From Gordius sp. MW1 (lineage: Eukaryota; Nematomorpha; Gordioida; Gordea; Gordiidae), in NCBI GenBank assembly GCA_964036665.1, contig OZ038527.1, positions 14,787,835 through 14,851,834 on the forward strand: DNA of 64,000 bases, in the 5' to 3' direction. The position numbers were made by a program, and so were the translations under genes. The notes under the pieces were generated by a model. It had not been told where the DNA came from. It saw nothing but the letters and a program-made list of their open reading frames with translations, and did no database searches. Shown piece after piece: positions 33,501-45,590 of this stretch (position 1 is its first letter; each line of letters starts with the position of its first letter).

Positions 33501-36500
33501 AATTTGAGAGAATAATTATAAATGGCTGTTGGATAAGAAAAAAAATTTGATGCTAAATGCTTTATAATTGTTTGAGGATCCCTGGAAATCAATAATACTA
33601 AAATGGCCTTCCTAGTGTGATTTTCTTTAGATTTTGCATCTAGTTCTAAAGTAAGTATCTTTTGAAACAATGGAAGCAATATTTGTGGAAGATCTGGAGG
33701 CGAATAGGATAATGTATATAAAAAGTTTCTTAGTATAGTTAATTTATCTAGATTCTGATCATTTTCTTCGAGAAATGCAATATTTTTCGTCATACGATGG
33801 TATATCGAATTGTCAACATTGTGAGTGCAAGACAGATAAGACTCATAATTTGTAAGGATTAGAGGATTATAGGTGACCTATAAATATTGTTCACAATGAA
33901 ATTAAAAGTTTAAAAGATCATTCATAATAATTATAAATATGAGTTGGTTGATAGATTAAAATGTTAAGATTTTAATAAACTTTTTCGGACATGTGGCAAC
34001 TTAATTGAAACTTTGATGTACTATCTCCTTCTTGGCTATTAGGCTTGGGATCCCATATTTTATCGGGTTCAAATTGGGTCATATCACTAGATCAAACGAA
34101 CGAATATTAAACTCAATCACGAAATAATTTTGCAAGATACATCATTGTTGGCATTAAAACGTATATAATATTGACTATTTTACTCAATAATTTCCTGAAT
34201 ATTTCTTGATGGCAACGGTTTAAGTAATTCGCTGAATTCAAGTTCTATGTTAGGATTTAGCATGCTCGCGTCTATTTCCATCGCACTCGGCAATAAATTA
34301 TTTACAACATATTTCATCACAATTAATCCCATGTCTTTCACAAAGGGCATTGAACTTTCCAGGTGTAAATTAACCCCTTCAAGTAAGATGCTATTCAAAC
34401 AAAAAGAATTAAAATAGCACACCGTAATATATAAAAAAATCATTAATTAATAATATATTAAAGAAGCTTGAGGAATGCCATATATTAAGGACACTTTTTA
34501 TAACACCAGATAACACAATTTAGATATAATTTCTGTCAAAATAGTTTTTATTTTAAGACCCACTTATTTAATATCACAAGTTCTATGAATAAACGATTAG
34601 GAAAGGTTTATATTGATTAAATCATTATTGTAAAAATAAAGAATTAGACGGCGTCACACTCATTCCATGTGCCTGTGGACTGAATATCATTTGGGATTTT
34701 ACCACGGTCTATATATTTGCCCCATCCAACTCCTCTCCTGACCTTGTGGTCAGTGCATAGAAAAGAAAGGCAACAAAATATTCCTCCCCAGCGGACAGGT
34801 TATTCATTCCCGTAATGGCAACCGTAATCGGAAACTTAGGCGTTAAAGCTCTCGCTTTCTTGAAACAAATTGGAAAAGCGATCTCTAACCTCTCAAAAGA
34901 TTTCAAAGGTACTTTTTTATCACATAAACCCAATTAAAACGTCGAATTTAATACGATTTCCATACACAAATCAATGCCATCCGTTTAGTTTTACCGTGTT
35001 TTTATAATTTTTTAGTCGTGAACGTAATTTTTAATAGTATAATTTAAATAAATGAATCTTATAGACTTAAAAAAATTTATAAGATTTAATAATTCGGATA
35101 AAAAATACACCATTTCCTTTACAAAATACAAATATAAAAGCATTATAAAAAAGTTGAGCTGTATGAGACCATAATCAAGTTATAAGGTTTAGTGGCAGTA
35201 AATGTGATGTGTTGACAAGTTATAAAAAAGTTAATTTATTATAAAAGCTGTGAAAAAGTATCAATTTGACGTGAAACTAAGTATAAAAAACATGTATGAA
35301 ACGAAAGGTTTAATTGCAATCAAGGACCGTTTTCCGCTTTGACCCAACACAAGGGCTATTTCCTAATTGCGACGCACTATAAAAAGTATTTTCTTAGGGC
35401 CCGAGTGCATTTTTAACATCTGTACCAGGGCCATTAAATAGACAAAAGGTTATAAATTATTAAAACATCATCCTTTTTTATTTAAAAATTTTATGTAATA
35501 ATCACTGTGAGGTCGAAAAAAAATTTATATTTACACGATGTCAAATTTGCTTATTTATTTTTGTAATGCAAATCCAACCTAAAAATATAAAAATTTTACA
35601 GGACGAAAAATATTTAAAAAAAAATGCTTGCTAGTTGTGACCCTTTTTTAATTTAATTAATATTGAAGTTATTTTCAAACTCCGATTGCCCATCTCGCAG
35701 ATAATGATCAAATTATATGTTTATTTTTTTTCCAATAATATTTATTTAACATGTATTGTTTATAAGTTTGCATTTGATAAAAAACAAAAATATAATTTGT
35801 TCATTTAATAATTGATTATACCGCCATATAAATGTTTTTAGTGAAAACATAATTTCGAATTCTTGACCATTTCATAGCCGCCCCCAAACTTTTTATAATT
35901 GAAATATGATAATGGGTCATAAAGGAGTGCACATTGTGAAATTCAAACAAAATTGGCTATTATGAAAAAATTTAAAACAAAATTTGATAAAGAATATATT
36001 AATGATAAATCAAATTAGCTTACAATAAAAAATATAGCTGTGGTAAAGTAATTTATTACTTTAAAATTAATTTTTTTCCTGTTTCAAAATTTCCCATCAA
36101 AAGATAGTAAGTATTCAAAATTACTAGCCACTTGGTAGCAGATAGATGTAATTTTTCAGACCAACTGTTGATTAAAAATTCATCACTCCACACAGTACCC
36201 ATTTCAATAAAATCTGAATAAAAAATAAATTAAAATGATTACAGCAATATAACTTCTTAAAACAATTTCAAGGCTAGGATCATATAGAATACAGAATATT
36301 CCATTTATAAAATCATATAAAACAAAAAATTGTAATTTTAACGATGTATTAAATATAAAATTAAAATATCAACTGGGACAATACAATTGCTGTAATAATA
36401 AAAATACTCTTTATGAATGTATAATATAATTAGTTATATAATTATAAATAATACAATTATTGATATTAATTTATAACTTATATTTTATTCATACATTTTT

Positions 36501-37301
36501 GCATTAGATCAGTATCATTTGATGCATTTATATATTGAACAACATTATGGTAATAATTAGAATTAGGTACTGGCTGGTGTATGAGTTTATGAACTAGCAT
36601 GTTTAGGAATTCTGAAGAACATGGCCATAATTTCTGGATTAATTGAACACTGTTGATTTTAAATATCCAAGAACATATATAATACCCGTTTTTTATGGAC
36701 ATTAAGTATTTGAATAACTTTTCCTGTGAAAGGTATCCACATTTGTAAATGTTTTCATAAAAGATAATTAATTTATCCTGATTACAAAGTTTAAATAATA
36801 ATTGCAATATATCTTTAATCAAATTTGTATTAAGAAGGATACATTTTTCCAAAAATATATGTATATGTGTATGATTTGCACATTCTGTAGCTATATATTG
36901 AGTAAATGTGTTAATAAGCTTAGCAAAATATGTATTGATCAGATGAATGTTTGACAATGCTAGGTATGGTATTTCTAATATCATGGTATAGTAATGATTT
37001 ATGTTAAAATTATCATCCTTAAATGGATAAAATATCTCCTTATGAATAAAACATTCTAGTAATTTAATGTGAGCTAACTCATAATTCCTAAAAATATTAA
37101 TAGCCAAAAATGAGTTCATTACTTTTCTGAGGTGACATAATGTAGAAATATATAATATAGTTCATTCCTACAACCTAAATTTAAAACCTCTTTGAAAAAA
37201 AGGGATGTTTCATTTTTTAGCTTAAAACTAGAAAATAAATTCTCTAATTTTTCATATTTTTCCTGGTAATTACACACGCTTCTGGCCATCTGGCGAATTT
37301 G
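30549..37301 (-). CDS. TELO2: TELO2/TEL2 family protein (PIKK-stabilising TTT complex), N-terminus incomplete
   Basis: TEL2 works with TTI1 and TTI2 to fold and stabilise PIKK kinases such as mTOR, ATM and ATR. Exons in transcript order: 37301-37123, 37087-36495, 36213-36060, 34390-34184, 34086-33981, 33877-33488, 31884-31732, 30812-30549. All phases agree; they give 681 codons plus TAA. The best family matches are LEGVNLHLESSMPFVKDMGL (conserved TEL2 core), the ISRDPQTIIKHLASNFF and YNYSLKLEILQ segment, and the C-terminal DILLDLLQSQ and LLEWLLLIIKEEKDE helices. Vertebrate TELO2 has about 840 residues, so N-terminal exons are missing from this model. A further small exon between 33488 and 31884 is possible. 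The sequence is strongly diverged and AT-biased. Confidence 0.8.
32601..33081. mobile_element. hAT-type MITE, CATAGACTA family, copy 2 (TELO2 intron)
   Basis: A 481-bp element with ends CATAGACTAATAGACTGCTC and GAGCAGTCTATTAGTCTATG, flanked by the perfect 8-bp duplication GTTGCGAG (32593-32600 and 33082-33089). It is non-coding. It lies in the intron between the TELO2 exons at 33488 and 31884. Confidence 0.9.
34440..36059. other. TELO2 intron, mostly featureless
   Basis: A 1.7-kb intron between exons 36060 and 34390. Apart from the retroelement fragment at 34767-34937 and its tail, the sequence is AT-rich and shows no exon or transposon ends. Confidence 0.6.
34767..34937 (+). pseudogene. retroelement ORF C-terminal fragment in a TELO2 intron
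   Basis: A plus-strand open stretch from about 34767 with ATG at 34815 and stop at 34935-34937. The peptide contains RLFIPVMATVIGNLGVKALA and FLKQIGKAI, a pattern found at the C-terminus of some retroelement polyproteins. It is followed by CGATTTCCATACACAAATCA, which recurs at about 29536-29560, consistent with a shared 3' tail. Family not assigned. Confidence 0.45.
37088..37122 (-). other. TELO2: 35-nt intron in TELO2
   Basis: Minus-strand reading: exon ...TCAGAAAA, intron starting GTAATGAACTC and ending TATTAATATTTTTAG, then exon GAATTATGAG. Splicing restores a 2+1 split lysine codon and joins two long open stretches that are otherwise in different frames. The CTATTAAT string before the acceptor could serve as branch point. 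Alternatively, this is a frameshift rather than an intron. Confidence 0.65.
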
Positions 37302-38860
37302 CTATATCACAAATAAAATCATGTTTAAAATAACGACAGTTCATAATACTGACAGCTTAACAAATTAGACATTAAATCTAAAATTAAAATTAGCAAAAAA
37401 TATATGATAATATGTTTAAACAAATAATTGTATATAATACTATATATAGAATTATATATAAGCAATCTACATATTTAATATAATATATTATACACTAAAT
37501 TATATAATTAATAAATACAAGTTAGTCTGGTAAAGGGTGGTATATAATTAAGTGTATATAATAAAATATATGTAATAATTTAAAAGCAATTTATACGTAC
37601 TTAATATATTAAATACTAAATTATATAATTAACTAATACACGTAGTTTGGTATAATTAAGCAATATATAATAAATTTAGGTATTATATAAAGGATATCAT
37701 CCGAGTGCTATCTCATGCCTTTAGATTCTTGTTTACAAGGTGATTAATGGAATATTTAGGATGATAATTGATATAGTTTAATAATCTCAGCTTAAACATA
37801 TAAGAGATTTGCTAAAGTTTTTTTGTACTTTAATAGAAAACATATTAAATTTTAAAAGGGCAATCTCTCTAGCCATTAGATTAAATAGAATTTATTCATA
37901 CAATTTATGATGCTATATAACTTAATTAGATCCTTAAAGTTGTAAAGGGATCATTATTATTAGTAATGTGCATGTGATTAGATAAGCTTTTATATTAAGT
38001 TTTTGCTATTATATTTAAGCAAATTTATTTATACCTGAATCACTAACTATATCTATTTTTATCCACCTCAACAAATGTTTACTTATTGGTGTACTGTTAT
38101 ATTGATATATAAGATAATTGATGAAACTCTAACCCCAATTTTTACATTTAATGCTTACAAAAGAGCCTAGAAAAAAAATGCTTTAAAATCTTGTTCTTGT
38201 TTTAAAAAGATCTAATTAGAAAATATTATAGCTGGTTGTGAAAATCTGGTAACTATCAATAACTTTTTAAGAATGTGAATAATTTTATTTTTTACCAAAC
38301 TTAATTTCAAGAAATATCAATAAGCTTAGACTTTATAGCATTTCAAACTTTAAACTCTTATCTCAGCTCAGTATTTTGTGCAATCTTTTGCCAGAGATTT
38401 TAAATTAAAAGTTTAACATTTAACAAGTAGTACTTTTGCAAATCCTTTAAAACTTTCATATGTCTATGCTGACTATATTGCTACTTAACAACATACATTG
38501 TAGCCTTTTATTTGGTATAACTATTGTCAGTATAATGACTTGACTTGTGTCTCGTTCATGTAAAATATTAGAAACACTAAATAAATTTATAATAAATTAA
38601 TAATATGCCATAGACTCTGAAGCTGTTGAAGGGCAAGAGGCAGTAAAACATTTGTAATAAGATTTGTTGGGCCTCTTTTGACTTGTTATATATAGGTATG
38701 AGGAGTAATACAAGATTAATCCTCCTTTTTGGGGCCTAAGATATTCTGGGGAAGCCACTAGGTTAATAAATATAAATTAGTTGAATAGATATAAATACAT
38801 ATTTTGTGTAAATAATGAAATAAATAAAAAAAACTAGGTAGTATAAATATCAAAAAATAC
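37302..38860. other. AT-rich stretch upstream of the TELO2 exons
   Basis: Dominated by TATATAATTAA-type low-complexity sequence. It contains the tentative exon at 38048-38128 and, at 37325-37356, a string that recurs inverted at 46744-46778. Nothing else is recognised. Confidence 0.5.
38048..38128 (-). CDS. candidate upstream TELO2 exon
   Basis: Between GGGGTTAG and a GTTAGT donor, 27 codons are open in phase 0 (NYLIYQYNSTPISKHLLRWI inside). It would join in phase to the exon at 37301. A second donor (GTATAA, a few bases on) would break the phase. No strong family match, so this is tentative. Confidence 0.35.
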
Positions 38861-39304
38861 CTCTGTCCATTTGATTGGTAACATCCATAATTTGTGGATT
38901 ATCAGTAGGTATGAAATGGCTTATTTGTGTATTAGGAGTGGCCACACTTTGCTGGTCTAAAAAAATTTTACAAAAATTAAACAATACAATACTTTGTGGC
39001 TGTTCTTGCCTAACTTAAACTCTAGGCAGTATTCTCAGATAGTTGGTAGAAACACCTATTGACTGGTTTCTTTGTGTATTAGGAGTGGCCACACTTTGCT
39101 GGTCTAAAAGATAAAAAAAAATTAAGCAATACAATACTTTGTGGCTGTTCTTGCCTAACTAAAACTGTAGGCAGTATTCTCATATAGTTGGTAGAAACAC
39201 CTATTGACTGGCTTCTTTGTGTATTAGGAGTGGCCACACTTTGCTGGTCTAAAAGATTACAAAAAAATTAAGCAATACAATACTTTGTGGCTATTCTTGC
39301 CTAA
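38861..39304 (-). CDS. tandemly duplicated small exons (left part of cluster)
   Basis: Minus-strand exons with AG/GT borders: 39304-39284 (remnant of the split copy), 39248-39138, 39103-38993 and 38956-38861, separated by 34-36-nt introns. Units repeat every 145 bp. Each starts AC then QQSVATPNTQ; the first full copy (39248-39138) is open for 36 codons and ends VLVRQEQPQ. All exons begin after one codon base and end with one, so they can be skipped or added without frame change. Copy 39103-38993 has TAA where its neighbour has TTA. The last exon diverges after QQSVATPNTQ (ISHFIPTDNPQIMDV). The protein is not recognised; it may be the N-terminal part of TELO2 or a separate gene. Confidence 0.55.
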
Positions 39305-39469
39305 TCTTAACTACAATGTAGTATATCAACTACTCAGAAATACGCTGAAGCTTTATTAATATGCAAAAATCAACTAAAACATGTGATGATAAAAACACCA
39401 GTATATTACACTAGGAACAACGAACTTAAACGTATATATAAATACAAAGTATTAATCTATGATATTACA
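39305..39469 (-). repeat. 3' LTR of gypsy element 1
   Basis: 165 bp; on the minus strand begins TGTAATATCATAG. It matches 46192-46356 except GTAGTATATC versus GTAATATATC. The pol frame ends a few codons inside it. Confidence 0.85.
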
Positions 39470-42220
39470 TTTCTCCCGAACTCATCATGAAAACGCACAG
39501 GTTTCTTCAAAATTCTTGTAGACCGTCTTATAATAGTTGGATTTTCAGCTATATCAATGTTTGGTTCAAGATTCGCTTTCATTGTCTCTCCATTTGGCAT
39601 AAACTCGGAACGTAGTCTAAATTTTAACTGGTCGGCATGGTTTCTTCGTATTCCCTCATTTGTGCGGACATTATAAGAATAATGGCTTTTCTGTTCAACG
39701 ATCACACCTTTATGCCAACTTGATTTTGTTTCATTTAGAATCCACACTGGATCTCCAACCGTAAATTCTCTATAATTCGTCTTGCGATCGTGATACAGTT
39801 TTTGTTTCCACACGTTTTCCTTCATTTTCCTTCTTGGGTCAACCTTGATCAAATCGATAGCTGTTTGTAACCTTCTCCCAATAAACATTTCTGCAGATGC
39901 TTTTCCAGTAGTCGCTTGAGACGAATTTTGATAACACATAGAACTTGCTGAAGGCATAATTCTTTGTCTAACATCTCCTTCCTTCCTGCCCAGTATCGAC
40001 TTTTTAATGTACGTATAATTCTTTCAGCTAGTCCGTTTGTTTTAGGGTGATAGGGAGTAGACTTTATATATAATATTGTTCTGAACACAGAATTTATGGA
40101 ATTCGATTCCGGTGAATTGTGGTCCGTTATCGGACACTATCTGATTTGGTATCCCAAAACGACAAAACCAATTTCGTAAATGGTTTATTATAATGGATGA
40201 TGTTGTTGATTTCAGGGTCGCCAATTCAACCCATTTCGATAGAGAGTCAATTAAAACTAACCACCATCTGCTCAACGGGTCCTGCTATATCGATATGAAC
40301 GCGCTCCCATACTCGATCAGTCAAACTCCATGGATGCAAAGGTACCGGCTTTTCGATTGGTCTTAACTCTTGACATCCATCACAGCCTTTAACATATAAA
40401 TCTATGTCACGATCCATCGCAGGCCAGTAGACGTATTACCGTGAAATATTCCGTTTCCCGTTATGCCCGGATGACCTTGGTGTAAAATCTTTAACACAAG
40501 TCTTTGTAGGCTTTCTGGAATTATTAAACGATTTCCCAAAAATAGAAGGCCATCTTCATAAGAAATTTCTCTTCTATTATAATACGCTTTCAAATCTATA
40601 TGAAATTTCGACACATCTATTCGCCAATTCCTTTCAATAGCGGGAATTAGTTCTCGACACCCAGTATCCGTCTTATTGCATTCTTCAACATCTCTCTATT
40701 TAATGTCAAATCATCCAACATTAGTAAACCGACATTATTGATGTAATTCGTCGATTCTTCGTCACTATCTTGTATCGTTAACCGGGATAAAGCATCAGCA
40801 CATTGATTCTCCTTACCCATACGATATTTGATATCAAATTGATAAGAATTCAAAAAAAAGGCCCTACGTACGAGCCTATTATTTACCATTTTTGGTAAAT
40901 CACGATTACATCCGAATAACCGCTCCAAGGGTTTGTGATCGGTTGTTAAAGTAAATTGTCTTCCCCGAAGATATTGATTAAACTTTTCAACTCCATAAAT
41001 GATCGCACGAGCTTCACGATCAATGGTTGAATACCTTTTTTCGGCAGTGCTTAAAGTTTGGGATGCATAAGCGATCAGTTTTTCCGAACCGTCCAGAAAT
41101 TTATGAGATAAGACGGCGCCTAACCCCGTCTCCGATGCATCTACTGTAAGGTTTAGTGGCAACGTAGGCATATAAGGAACTAAAGTATCAGAAGATGGCA
41201 GCAATTTCTTAACATCATTAAAAATTGTTTGTTCTGTAGCTGTCCATTTCCACATCACGGAAGAACCGGTGAGTGCATGTAAGGGTGCACATTTTCCATG
41301 TAATCTAGGAATAAAGCGTTCTTGATAATTAACCAATCCCAAAAATGATCGTAGTTCTTTCTTGTTAGATGGTACTTTAAATTTACTTATAGCTTCTACA
41401 CGTTCGTCTGTCGGGTGAATACCAGCTGAATCAATTTTGTGTCCCAAATAAATTACGGAATCTTGGAAAAATTTCACTTTTTCCTCTTCGCTTTCAAACC
41501 GGCATTTTGCATCCTCATTAGTACTTCATTTAAATTTTTTAAGTGATCATTTTGGTTTCTACCTGTAACAGTTATGTCGTCCAATAGTACTCCACTTTGC
41601 GGAATTCCATCTAATAAGTTTTCCATATATCGTTGAAAAAGATTTGGTGCCGTCGCTAAACCAAATGGCAAACGTTTGTACCTAAAATGACCAACATGCG
41701 TAGCAATTGTTAACAATTTTCTACTCTCTTCATCTGCCATCATTTGTAAATACGCGTCGCGTAGATCTATCACTGTGTATTTCTCACCACCAGCTATTTT
41801 TGTAATTAGATCATCAAATGTTGGCAGCATATGATCATTGGTACTAAGGTAGGGGTTCAAAGTAACTCTGAAATCTCCGCAGATTCGAATAGAACCATTC
41901 CCTTTAACAACATTTACCGTTGGTGTGATCCATTTAACTTCACTTAAAGATGGGTGTACCCGTTCAATAATGTTTTGCTCCTCCAACCTTTTTAATTCCG
42001 ATTCTACTTTTTGTCTTAACGGAAACGGTACCCTTCGGGTTTGAAATGCTATTGGCTGGCTTTCATCTTTTAAAAATATTTTGACTTTATAATTCTTAAT
42101 AACTCCGGGGCCATCGCCAAATATAGTTTGATAACGATTAAGTAATAGGGAATCTAATTCATGTTGTAATTTGTTTATTGAAACCTCACCCGGCAGGTCA
42201 AGGTCAAAACGCTTTTATCC
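39457..42220 (-). pseudogene. pol: gypsy element 1 pol (RT, RNase H, integrase)
   Basis: From upstream to downstream: RT (42220-41474) with RICGDFRVTLNPY, VIDLRDAYLQ, LPFGLATAPNLFQ and a VLLDDITV active site where Y is usual before LDD; RT connection and RNase H (41477-40647) with TVDASETGLGAVLSH and TTDHKPLERLF; integrase (40614-39457) with the zinc-binding start, SDNGPQFTG and a C-terminal RSTRILKKPVRFHDEFG. Frame changes near 41475, 40440 and 40080 break it, so it is probably inactive. It copies RNA to DNA and integrates the copy. Confidence 0.85.
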
Positions 42221-42223
42221 AGT

Positions 42224-42736
42224 TGTTTATGAAAATTATGGAAGTTTATTGAAATACTGAAAATATGTATAATGAAATATAATAGTAAAATATGTAAGAT
42301 CAAAATGTTTATGGAAATTATGGAAGTTTATTGAAATACTGAAAATATGTATAATGAAATATAATAGAAAAATATGTAAGATACGATAATGTAAATAAAG
42401 TAAATGATAATGCTTAAGTGTAGGATGATGATGTTTGAATGTATGTATATAGGTGATGTTGTTTGAAATTGAATGTACGTAAATATGTTATCATGACGTG
42501 TATCTGTGTTCTAGAAAATCATATCATTCCTGAATGAATGTGTGTTGTTTATGTTATGTCTTAACATGTGGGTATACGTTGTTCATGTTATGTATTAACA
42601 TGTGTGTATATGTTGTTCATGTTATGGGTTAACATATGTGTATATATTGTTCATGTTATGGGTTAACAAGTGTGTGTTCGGTGTTCATGTTATGTATTAA
42701 CATGTGTGTATATGTTGTTCATGTTATGTGTTAACA
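42224..42736 (-). repeat. 3' LTR of the BEL/Pao element
   Basis: 513 bp. Contains a partial tandem duplication of the 75-bp segment starting TTTATGGAAATTATGGAAG and six variable GTTCATGTTATGNNTTAACA units. It is followed by a C-run and the integrase stop. It has more internal units than the 5' copy. Confidence 0.75.
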
Positions 42737-44176
42737 TTCTGCCCCCCCCCCGTTGAAAGTACTATCATCCAAATTGGTAGATCCGTGAAGAATATCATCG
42801 ATAGGTAATACATGCAGTCTTGTTACTGGCCTTTTGATCAAACCAGCTGATGTTCTTAAAGTAACTACTCTAGTTACTCCATCGGAGCCTGGGTGAATTT
42901 CTTGAATACGGGCTAAAGGCCATTTGAGAGGTGGCGTGTTATCCTCCTTAATTATTACAAGTTGACCGACCATTACATTCTGAAATGATTTTTTCCATTT
43001 TTTACGCATCTGAAATTGATTTAAATACTCCTTTAACCATCGGCGCCAAAATTGCTGTCGTAATAATTCTGCGTGCTGCCATCGAGATAAAGTATTCAAT
43101 TTTGCAGATGTCCAATTAGGTTCAGAGATAGAAGTGAAAGAAGAGACAATCAAAAAATGCGCGGGAGTTAAGCATGATAAGTCATTTGGATCTTCTGACA
43201 ATTGTGTAAGAGGTCTTGAATTAATGATGGCTTCGATTTGAATCAAAAGTGTGGTGATTTCTTCATAAGCTAATAGGGCTTGACCCAATACTCTTCTCAA
43301 ATGATGTTTGGTAGATTTGACGGCTGCTTCCCATAAACCACCAAAATGAGGTGCTCTTGGTGGAATAAAGTGCCAATTAATGCCCTGTTCTGCTAGTTTC
43401 AACTTTATTCTTTCGTGGTTGCTGGGACTAAGTAAAGACTGTAGCTGTAATAATTCCTTGTTAGCTCCAGTAAAAGTGGTTGCATTATCGTAATAAATAT
43501 TGAGTGGTTTACCTCTCCTAGCTATAAAGCGTTTTAAAGCATTAAGAAATGCTTCAGTGGTAAGGTCTAATACTAACTCTAGATGAACTGCTCTTGTATT
43601 AAGACAAACAAACAATGCAGAATAGACCTTAATGAGCTTGCTATTTCGACGTTTACTCTCCCGAATTTGTAATGGTCCAAAGTAATCTAGACCGGTGTTA
43701 TAGAATGGTCTGGTAGGTACAACCCGACAAGTTGGAAGATTGCCCATGATACATTGTTGTGGTCTTGGCTTAACCTTAAAACAGGTAATGCATTTTCGTA
43801 TTACTTGCTTGACAAGAGATCTGGTACTGATGGGCCAATAGGCGGTTCGAACATTAGCTATAGTATTTTGCACACCAGTATGCAAATATTCTTCATGGTA
43901 CATTTTAATTATGAGATTAGTAATGAAGTGATTTTTTGGAAGAAGAACAGGATGTTTTTGACTAAAAGGGACACTTGCGTTTCTTAGTCTTCCGCCTACT
44001 CTGATTACACCATCGTGAAGAAAAGGGGTTAAACTGAGTATTTTATTGTTGTTTGATACCCTATTAAACTTTACAAGGGTATGTAAATCTGTTGAAAAAC
44101 ATTCCATTTGGACTATTTTTAACACAGTTAATGTAGCTTGAGAAAGTTCTGTGGTTGACAAGGATCCATATTTCAA
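42731..44176 (-). CDS. pol: BEL/Pao integrase region
   Basis: An open frame of 481 codons. It contains an H-H-C-C zinc-binding region (HEEYLHTGVQNT to IRKCITCFKVKP), a DDE core with TGLDYFGPL, YYDNATTFTGA and FGGLWEAAVKSTKHHL, and the C-terminal MVGQLVIIKEDNTPPLKWPL segment typical of Pao integrases. It inserts element DNA. The frame is intact even though the rest of the element is truncated. Confidence 0.88.
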   Translation of the reverse strand: MKYGSLSTTELSQATLTVLKIVQMECFSTDLHTLVKFNRVSNNNKILSLTPFLHDGVIRVGGRLRNASVPFSQKHPVLLPKNHFITNLIIKMYHEEYLHTGVQNTIANVRTAYWPISTRSLVKQVIRKCITCFKVKPRPQQCIMGNLPTCRVVPTRPFYNTGLDYFGPLQIRESKRRNSKLIKVYSALFVCLNTRAVHLELVLDLTTEAFLNALKRFIARRGKPLNIYYDNATTFTGANKELLQLQSLLSPSNHERIKLKLAEQGINWHFIPPRAPHFGGLWEAAVKSTKHHLRRVLGQALLAYEEITTLLIQIEAIINSRPLTQLSEDPNDLSCLTPAHFLIVSSFTSISEPNWTSAKLNTLSRWQHAELLRQQFWRRWLKEYLNQFQMRKKWKKSFQNVMVGQLVIIKEDNTPPLKWPLARIQEIHPGSDGVTRVVTLRTSAGLIKRPVTRLHVLPIDDILHGSTNLDDSTFNGGGAEC

Positions 44177-44880
44177 ATGATTTTACATTTAATGTTTGAA
44201 TAAAACCGTAAACAATATGCTATAATTCGTGTCAGTTTCCGAAAATTAGAATATTTTGTTAACAAAGGATTGATCTTACAAATAGTAGAGCAGTGCACTG
44301 TTTTGTGTTCGGGTATATTGGACATATCACTCAAAGACAAATGCTCAATAATAGGACAGTCGCTGGATAACCAAATGGGTCCTGTCCACCATTTTATATC
44401 ATTAACCAACTCACTTGGTGAACAGCCTCTTGATAAAGAGTCGGCTCGATTGTCACTTGTTTGTACATGATGCCAATTGTCAACTTTAGAGTTTTGTTGA
44501 ATTTTTGCTACTCGATTAGCCACAAAGGTATTCCAGTTGCTAGGTGAACCCTTGATCCATGCTAACACTATTGCCAAATCAGTCCAACAATATGTTGTGG
44601 TTTTGGAACTTGAAATGCTAAATGGACAATTTTTAATAATTTTGTTAGCAGAAGTGCCCCGCACAATTCTAGTCTTGGAATTGAAATGCTTTTGATGGGA
44701 GCAACTCGCGATTTGGAGCAAAGAAGTCTACTGGACCAGTTATCATTGCTGGAAGATCGAATGTATATACATGCCCCATAAGTGATTTCGCTTGCGTCAC
44801 AGAAACCGTGAATTTCTATCTTCAAGGGATTCTCATGGCCTATAACACGCCGGGGAATGTCAAGTGAGCTTAAAAGTACA
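44173..44880 (-). pseudogene. pol: BEL/Pao RNase H region
   Basis: Two overlapping frames: 44825-44568 with GFCDASEITYGACIYIR and IPRLELCGALLL (Pao RNase H), and 44721-44173 with TDLAIVLAWIKG, NRVAKIQ and NRADSLSRG. A frame change near 44720 separates them. Confidence 0.75.
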
Positions 44881-45074
44881 AATTAATTTTTAAATGATGT
44901 CCATTTATTGCTAAGATCACTAGGAAGTGTTTCATCCCAAGATTGCTGAAGCTTCCAAAGTTGCTGCATAAATACCTTAGGTCTTGTCAATACAGGCCCT
45001 AGTAATCCAAGTGGATCAAACATTTGAGAAATATGTGATAGAACATTTCGTTTTGATATAGTATCCCTTGAAGT

Positions 45075-45590
45075 TTAATTTTTAATGTTGAATTGAATGT
45101 TGTCATTTTGTGGATTCCAATGGATACCTAAAGTCTTCATGTTACTATGCTTGTCTAACGGTATGATTTCGTCACTAGAAATTGATGGTAGTTGAGTGAA
45201 TAATGAGGTGGAATTTGTGGCCCATTTTTTTAGATTTAATCCAGCTTTTTGTAGCATGGTCTGTATTTGTACTACAATAATTTTAGCTTCTGAAATGTTG
45301 TGTGCCCCTGTTAATAAATCGTCAACATAAAAATCTCTTTGTGCTATGCGTGCTCCAATTGGGAACTTGTTGCATTCATCTTCAGCCACTTGTTGAAGAA
45401 CTTTAGTAGCTAAGTAAGGTGCTGATGAGGTTTTATAAGTAACTGTAAGTAAGTCAAAGGATTGAACAGGATGTGATATTTCATCTCGCCACAGTATTCT
45501 CTGCAATTGAGTATGTGCTGGATTAATCAATATCTGTCTGTACATTTTTTCGATGTCTGCTGTGATTGCAATATTGTGACTACGAAAATG
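45075..45590 (-). pseudogene. pol: BEL/Pao reverse transcriptase, C-terminal two thirds
   Basis: Begins at the LTR with ITADIEKMYRQILINP and continues with SFDLLTVTYKTSSAPYLATK and FYVDDLLTG, the YVDD catalytic centre. A stop at 45075 separates it from the connection region (QMFDPLGLLGPVLTRPK around 44975-45020). The fingers region is missing. Confidence 0.8.
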
